Source: Pilosibacter fragilis (GTDB lineage Bacteria > Bacillota > Clostridia > Lachnospirales > Lachnospiraceae). Taken from it: DNA of 64,000 nt. Both the position numbers and the translations under genes were made by a program. The stretch covers positions 124,001 through 188,000 of the forward strand of contig NZ_JAVYJB010000002.1 in assembly GCF_032490495.1 (NCBI RefSeq), written 5' to 3'. Of the stretch, positions 59,716-64,000 are shown piece by piece. How positions within the stretch are numbered: position 1 is the stretch's first letter; every line of letters begins with the position of its first letter. The notes beneath the pieces are model-generated. The model was not told the origin of the DNA and did no database searches. It saw nothing but the letters and a program-made list of their open reading frames with translations.

Positions 59716-61027
59716 CTACTGTCTGAATCTCCTCCTGATCTTCCGGCATGGGGGATTCTTTCGCGATGTCCTCCACCACCGTCAGTGTTCCATGAATCTT
59801 CCAGTGTGATTCACTTCTCTCTATTTTAACATCACTACCAAGGATTTGTATACCTTTTTCGGTGAGATTTTGCATATATTCGTTCAAATACCGGTCAGCA
59901 GAATCCGAAACTTCTGATTTTGTGAGTACTTTTTCGTAGGGAATATATTCCCTGGCAGCGAGGATCCCGCCGTAGACCGGAAGGTAAAAATTTTTCGAAA
60001 ATCTGAGCTGGGATTCTTCCATGAAAAGTTCCCAGCTGCTTTCTTTTTTTAGGTCCGGCATCAGGAAACAGAATTCCGTATCCAGAAATTTAAAGAACAC
60101 GCCCATGCGTTTCTTTCCTGTTCCCGCACGGATCTCCTCCGTAACCGGGATCTTCCATGTAACCGTTCTCGTTGTTTCTGCGTAGACTTCCGCATCCGCA
60201 TGGACTAAGTTTGTCTTCACAAGTGTCTCGGAATCATCGTAGATCGGAAGCTTCCCCGAGACCAGGATATCCCCGGTTTTCACCTCGTCCCCGGCTTTCA
60301 CCCTGACAATCCCGTTCCGGACGATGATCTTTGTCACGGTGCCATCTGATCCTGCTGTGAGCTCACAGGGCGCATCTGATCCGGTCTCCGCCTTCAGGAT
60401 CCCGTCATTTTCCCGCACATGGACTGTAAGCCTTGTGCCGGTCAGTTCTGCGGATACCCAGCCGATCTCCGGGAACGCGTTCCGGATCTGTTTTTCCAGA
60501 TCCCCACAGGAAATCTCTTTTTTTCTCATCCCACACTGCACCGGAATCGTGTCCATGAAATGCAGCAGCATCTCATCCGTAAAACGATGATTTCCATCAA
60601 AGGAAATGTCCCACACATAAAAAGATGAAAGATAGATCAGCAGAAAAAAGGCTGCCAGACCTCCGGCCCAGAGACTTCTGCGGCGGCCCAGGATCAGCCA
60701 GAATGGAAAACCGTGCTTTTCCGTGATCCGCAGACGGACATCTGTTTTCCGGGCGATCGGCTTCAGACGTTTAAAGTTTCTCGGTGATATCTCGAAGCAG
60801 ACAGTTTTCCCCTGTTTCTTGTCCTCTTTTTCCAATTCTTTCTTTTCAACATGGTTATCATATCGATCATGCCGATTGCCGTCATATTCCGCAGCAGGGA
60901 TCTCTTTTGTCTCGATTTTTTCGATCACGATCCCTCTCTGCGCCGCGATATTAAAAAAGCGCTCCATCCCTCTCCCATCGATCCGGACTTTCACGCTTCC
61001 CTCCCACAATTTTTCAAATCTATTCAA
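59702..61027 (-). CDS. yqfD: Sporulation protein YqfD
   Basis: 441-aa membrane protein of the sporulation-linked YqfD family. N-terminal ~100 residues are cytoplasmic and charged; one hydrophobic segment (~118-140, SLWAGGLAAFFLLIYLSSFYVW) anchors a large extracytoplasmic domain with POTRA-like features (GNHRFTDEMLLHFMDTIPVQCGMRKKEI; FPEIGWVSAELTGTRLTVHVREN). Mother-cell (sigma-E) regulation is known for the family. It overlaps yqfC by 8 nt and phoH by 14 nt, the classic yqfC-yqfD-phoH-ybeY order. Confidence 0.93.
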   Translation of the reverse strand: MNRFEKLWEGSVKVRIDGRGMERFFNIAAQRGIVIEKIETKEIPAAEYDGNRHDRYDNHVEKKELEKEDKKQGKTVCFEISPRNFKRLKPIARKTDVRLRITEKHGFPFWLILGRRRSLWAGGLAAFFLLIYLSSFYVWDISFDGNHRFTDEMLLHFMDTIPVQCGMRKKEISCGDLEKQIRNAFPEIGWVSAELTGTRLTVHVRENDGILKAETGSDAPCELTAGSDGTVTKIIVRNGIVRVKAGDEVKTGDILVSGKLPIYDDSETLVKTNLVHADAEVYAETTRTVTWKIPVTEEIRAGTGKKRMGVFFKFLDTEFCFLMPDLKKESSWELFMEESQLRFSKNFYLPVYGGILAAREYIPYEKVLTKSEVSDSADRYLNEYMQNLTEKGIQILGSDVKIERSESHWKIHGTLTVVEDIAKESPMPEDQEEIQTVDEHH

Positions 61028-61292
61028 ACCGGATCACCTCCAGGCGGCCGGATATTTTCATCTCATCTTTATCGTAATAGCAGATCTTTAACTTTTTCCC
61101 GGAGACAGAAAGAATATAGTGCCTGCATTGGATTCTGATCTCCGTATCCGTGTATACAAGAATGCTCCTGTAATTTTCAATATGTACCGCCCGTGTCCCG
61201 ATGAGCGTCAAAAGCGTCTCCCCGCCCAATGCGTCCGCAAACACCCCGGCGGAGTCCGTCCGGGTAACATCATCGTTTTTCTGCCCTCTCAT
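61020..61292 (-). CDS. yqfC: Sporulation protein YqfC (YabP/YqfC family)
   Basis: 90-aa protein of the YabP/YqfC family, co-occurring with YqfD. The conserved core is LLTLIGTRAVHIENYRSILVYTDTEIRIQCRHYILSVSGKKLKICYYDKDEMKISGRLEVIRF. Start ATG at 61292 is preceded by GGAG. First gene of the yqfC-yqfD-phoH-ybeY-DUF3048-flippase-bofC-like run, which joins sporulation and housekeeping functions. Confidence 0.92.
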   Translation of the reverse strand: MRGQKNDDVTRTDSAGVFADALGGETLLTLIGTRAVHIENYRSILVYTDTEIRIQCRHYILSVSGKKLKICYYDKDEMKISGRLEVIRFE

Positions 61293-61385
61293 GTCTTACT
61301 CCGCCGAATTATGCCTTGCAAAATCTTATGCGCCATGTCTTTCCATTATTCTTTCCTGCCTTCTGTCAACCGGCATCCTTTCGCC

Positions 61386-61418
61386 ATATACAGGAAATTC
61401 CTCAAAATTTTCTATTAC
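61386..61418. repeat. Short palindromic repeat, copy 3 (degenerate)
   Basis: Resembles the central part of 24260-24305 (CAGGAAATTCCTC..AATTT..C). It lies directly after the tctA terminator on the minus strand, as the other two copies lie after terminators. Confidence 0.4.
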
Positions 61419-61420
61419 AA

Positions 61421-61466
61421 AAGCCGCCCCTCTCCCCGGCACAAAACCGGAGAGCAGACGCGGCTT
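61421..61466 (-). terminator. Intrinsic terminator of the tct operon
   Basis: Outer arms AAGCCGC/GCGGCTT (61421-61427, 61460-61466) and an inner CTCTCC..GGAGAG-type GC stem, followed on the minus strand by TTTTG. About 16 nt after the tctA stop. Confidence 0.65.
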
Positions 61467-61481
61467 AAAAATTCACAATTT

Positions 61482-62954
61482 TTAATTTGTTTTCTTCTTT
61501 AACTGTCCGCGGATCGCACCAAACAGTGTGAACGCGATCAGGGCAAGAAAGAACCAGCAGATCGGGGTGTTGAAGAATACGACCGGGTTACCACTGGACT
61601 TTAACAGTGCGGTACGGAAATTCTTCTCAGCCATCGGCCCTAAGATCAGGCCGAGGATCGCCGGGCTTGTCGGGATCTTTACTTTACCCATGAGCCAGCC
61701 GATCACGCCTGCAATCAACATCGTTCCCACATCGTAGAAGTTACTTCTCATCGCGTAGCTTCCTACGACGCAGAGGATGAAAATGACCGGTGTAAGGATC
61801 GTCTTCGGAACGCTCAATACCTTTGTGAAAAGGCGGATGCAGGAGAATCCGAGGAGTACCATGATGGTGTTTGCCACAAACATTCCAAGGAAGATCGTAT
61901 AAACGAGGACCTTGTTTGTCTTAAAGAGCATCGGTCCCGGGGTAAGACCCTGGATCGTCAACGCACCGATCATGATGGCTGCTACGGCATCACCCGGAAC
62001 ACCGAGTGTCAGCATCGGGATCATGGCACCACCGGTTACACCGTTGTTACCACCCTCAGAAGCAGCTACTGCCTCCGGGCTTCCTTTACCGAACTGTTCC
62101 GGATGTTTGGACATGCCGCGGGCAGTGTTGTATCCAACGAAGGATCCGATATCGGCACCGGCACCAGGGATGATACCGATCATGGTTCCGATGAGGCCCG
62201 TAACCGGAGCAACACGAAGGATCGTCTTCACATCCTCCTTTGTCGGAAGAAGTCTTGTTACGCTCGCATCGATCTCATCCGTGCTGTAGATATCCTCAAT
62301 GGTCTCGAAAGCCTGGCTCATCGCGAACAGACCGATCATAACCGGAATGTACTGGATACCGGAGAGAAGGTTTGCGTTGTCTGTGAAACGGATGTAGCTT
62401 GTTACGCTGTCGATACCGACAGTAGCTGTTAAGATTCCTAAGAATCCGCAGATCAAGCCCTTTGCCATATTCTCGCCGGAGATGTTGGCAATGATACAGA
62501 GTCCGAATACCGCGAGTAAGAAGAACTCAGCAGAGCTGAACTTTAATGCAAGCTTCGCAAGCTGCGGGCTGATGAGCCATAAGCAGAGAACGCTGACAAC
62601 ACCGCCCACATAACTGGAAAGTGTTGCGATACCGAGTGCACGTCCTGCCTCACCGCGCTTGGAGAACTGATATCCATCAATAGCGGTTGCAGCAGAGGCC
62701 GGTGTACCCGGTGTATGTAAAAGGATCGCGGAAATAGATCCGCCATAGATTGCTCCCACGTAAATTCCAAGTAACATGAGGATACCTGCTGTGGCATCCA
62801 TACCGAATGTAAGCGGCAGAAGAAGGGCTACACCCATAGTTGCGGTAAGTCCCGGCAGTGCTCCGATACAGATTCCGGCTGCTACGCCTGCGATCATGTA
62901 GAACAGTACCATGGGGCTGAACGCGCTCTGAAATACTTCTAAAAAGAAACTCAT
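61482..62954 (-). CDS. tctA: Tripartite tricarboxylate transporter permease, large subunit
   Basis: 490-aa membrane permease with ~12 hydrophobic segments. Family signatures are AGICIGALPGLTATMGVALLLPLTFGMDATAGILMLLGIYVGAIYGGSISAILLHTPGTPASAATAIDGY (residues ~22-90) and the PGAGADIGSFVGYNTARGMSKHPEQFGKGSPEAV block. The ATG at 62954 follows AAAGGGG; an upstream ATG would add 17 residues and overlap tctB. With TctB and TctC it forms a cation-driven, binding-protein-dependent carboxylate importer; the substrate (citrate or another carboxylate) is unknown. Confidence 0.96.
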   Translation of the reverse strand: MSFFLEVFQSAFSPMVLFYMIAGVAAGICIGALPGLTATMGVALLLPLTFGMDATAGILMLLGIYVGAIYGGSISAILLHTPGTPASAATAIDGYQFSKRGEAGRALGIATLSSYVGGVVSVLCLWLISPQLAKLALKFSSAEFFLLAVFGLCIIANISGENMAKGLICGFLGILTATVGIDSVTSYIRFTDNANLLSGIQYIPVMIGLFAMSQAFETIEDIYSTDEIDASVTRLLPTKEDVKTILRVAPVTGLIGTMIGIIPGAGADIGSFVGYNTARGMSKHPEQFGKGSPEAVAASEGGNNGVTGGAMIPMLTLGVPGDAVAAIMIGALTIQGLTPGPMLFKTNKVLVYTIFLGMFVANTIMVLLGFSCIRLFTKVLSVPKTILTPVIFILCVVGSYAMRSNFYDVGTMLIAGVIGWLMGKVKIPTSPAILGLILGPMAEKNFRTALLKSSGNPVVFFNTPICWFFLALIAFTLFGAIRGQLKKKTN

Positions 62955-62970
62955 TCTGCTACCCCTTTCT

Positions 62971-63435
62971 TTAAATGCTGAACATACCGAAGTCGATCGG
63001 CACATTCAGGAAGTTCTTGAAAACAAAGTAAATTGCCAGGACTACGATCACGGAGATCAGTGCGTTTTTCCAGAAAGCGCCTTTATGGAACCACTGGCAG
63101 AAAGCGAACAGCATGATCACTGACGGGATGATAAATCCAAGTGTAGATAATACCAGCATGTATACAAGCAGGATCGCCATGGAAATGTATACACGTTTTG
63201 TACCCGGTGTCCACATCGGAAGCTCCGGGAACTGGTCTTTTTTCATCATCAGGGTAACGACGATAAGGCCTACGGAACAGATCAGAAGAAGTGCTGCGAT
63301 GATGCCCGGCCAGAGTCCCGGACCCGGAACGCCTGTACCGTAAGCTTCTGCTCTCGGATAGCCAAGACAGGTAACGATCACATAAACAGCTAAAGCTGCG
63401 CAGATCAGACCTGCGATAATATTTCCTTTTCTCAT
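62971..63435 (-). CDS. tctB: Tripartite tricarboxylate transporter small permease TctB
   Basis: 154-aa four-TM protein. Typical pattern: short N-terminal TM (GNIIAGLICAALAVYVIVTCL), EAYGTGVPGPGLWPGIIAALLLICSVGLIVV, then two TM segments separated by VYISMAILLVYMLVLSTLGFIIPSVIM. GGAG lies 7 nt before the ATG at 63435; an earlier ATG adds 29 unrelated residues. Between tctC and tctA, 16 nt from tctA. Confidence 0.92.
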   Translation of the reverse strand: MRKGNIIAGLICAALAVYVIVTCLGYPRAEAYGTGVPGPGLWPGIIAALLLICSVGLIVVTLMMKKDQFPELPMWTPGTKRVYISMAILLVYMLVLSTLGFIIPSVIMLFAFCQWFHKGAFWKNALISVIVVLAIYFVFKNFLNVPIDFGMFSI

Positions 63436-63503
63436 ATTGAAACTCCATTCTAAAACAACTGTCTCACAGAGGTCTCCCTGGGGAAAGCCCTCGCAGACAA
63501 AAC

Positions 63504-63528
63504 CGGGGAGTGGGTTTCCCACTCCCCG
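63504..63528 (-). terminator. Hairpin between tctC and tctB (attenuator or 3'-stabilising)
   Basis: Perfect 11-bp stem CGGGGAGTGGG/CCCACTCCCCG with a 3-nt loop, then GTTTTG on the minus strand. It lies after the tctC stop. Since tctB and tctA follow, it probably limits read-through, giving more binding protein than permease. Confidence 0.65.
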
Positions 63529-63543
63529 TTAAGTCAGTTTACA

Positions 63544-64000
63544 TTACTGTACTTTCAGACCAAGATCTGTAACCAGAGCTGTGTATGTCTCAAGGTCAGA
63601 TTTGATACGCTCCTCAAATGTAGCGCCGTCAAGAACGTCGATCACGTTGTTGGACTTGTTCATGAAGTCAACGAATGCGTCAGACTGTGCTGCCTGAGAG
63701 AAGATCTCATAGAGCTGGTCAACAACCTCGTCCGGAGTATCCTTCGGAACACCAAGACCTCTCCATGTACCAAGAACTACATCGTAACCAGCTTCCTGGC
63801 ATGTCGGAACGTCCGGAATGGAATCAAGACGTTTGTCGTTCATAACTGCAAGAACCTTTAAATCGCCGGACTCAACGTAGTTAGCAACCTCAGCGTAGGA
63901 AACTGCTACTGCGTCAATATGCTCACCAAGAAGGTCTGTGATCGCACCTGCTGCTCCATCGTAAGCAACGTGTTTGAACTGAGCGCCTGTCTCTTTTGCA
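63544..64000 (-). CDS. tctC: Tripartite tricarboxylate transporter substrate-binding protein TctC, 5' end outside window
   Basis: The visible C-terminal ~150 residues read without a stop to the window edge and match the TctC/Bug extracytoplasmic solute receptor: FKHVAYDGAAGAITDLLGEHIDAVAVSYAEVANYVESGDLKVLAVMNDKRLDSIPDVPTCQEAGYDV. Bug-family proteins typically have the GG/AG-rich loop and this SGDLKVLAV-type segment. The N-terminal signal peptide is outside. It precedes tctB and tctA and is probably the first gene of the operon. Confidence 0.93.
   Translation of the reverse strand, partial: AKETGAQFKHVAYDGAAGAITDLLGEHIDAVAVSYAEVANYVESGDLKVLAVMNDKRLDSIPDVPTCQEAGYDVVLGTWRGLGVPKDTPDEVVDQLYEIFSQAAQSDAFVDFMNKSNNVIDVLDGATFEERIKSDLETYTALVTDLGLKVQ

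Overview
The window looks like chromosomal DNA of a spore-forming, moderate-GC Firmicute, most likely a clostridial-cluster-XIVa/Lachnospiraceae-type organism. The evidence is an alpha/beta small acid-soluble spore protein behind a sigma-G-like promoter, YqfC/YqfD, a YlbJ-like protein and a BofC-like protein, together with Clostridia-type gene orders (ylxM-ffh-rpsP-khpA-rimM-trmD-rplS-lepB-rbgA-rnhB-yraN; mreC-mreD-pbp2-minC-minD-minE-rodA-mgsA; miaB-mutS-mutL-miaA). Strong AGGAGG-type ribosome binding sites and canonical sigma-A promoters support this. The genus cannot be fixed from the sequence alone. Only two genes (a LysR regulator and ylbJ) are on the + strand; all others are on the - strand. 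No rRNA, tRNA, CRISPR array, phage or transposase gene was seen.

Layout: 1-5155 is a catabolic module, a divergent LysR regulator next to a YfcC-family transporter, an M28/PA-domain peptidase and an M20 amidohydrolase (cut by the window start). 5471-16519 holds a DUF1275 protein, peptidase T, HflC/HflK with RecU, an RluA-type pseudouridine synthase, a small membrane protein, an SDR, a YgiQ radical-SAM protein, a HAD phosphatase and an RsuA-type pseudouridine synthase. 16847-20202 holds ylbJ facing rsmD-coaD-(coiled-coil protein), then the spore protein gene. 20400-28788 is pgeF and the large translation/secretion operon. 29010-40946 is cell-shape and division: a P-loop protein, a D,D-carboxypeptidase, mgsA, rodA, minEDC, PBP2, mreDC, radC, DUF4321. 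40934-48188 is tRNA modification and mismatch repair. 48523-51531 is proline biosynthesis with a 5-formyl-THF cyclo-ligase and a DUF896 protein. 51598-61292 holds two flavoproteins, a BofC-like protein, a lipid II flippase-like protein, a DUF3048 lipoprotein, ybeY, phoH, yqfD and yqfC. 61482-64000 is a tripartite tricarboxylate transporter operon (tctC cut by the window end).

The most unusual content is between the genes. Two 155-bp elements, 154/155 identical, have perfect 16-bp terminal inverted repeats, fold into a cloverleaf-like set of hairpins, and are flanked by 8-bp direct repeats (8/8 and 7/8). Two 133-bp elements with different interiors but related termini are also bounded by 8-bp direct repeats (8/8 and 6/8). 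None encodes a protein, so they look like non-autonomous miniature transposable elements, perhaps mobilised by one transposase encoded elsewhere. They sit beside housekeeping genes: in the ylbJ leader, inside the trmD-rplS operon, directly upstream of the miaB promoter, and upstream of a flavoprotein gene. A third family of short palindromes sits just after intrinsic terminators at three places.
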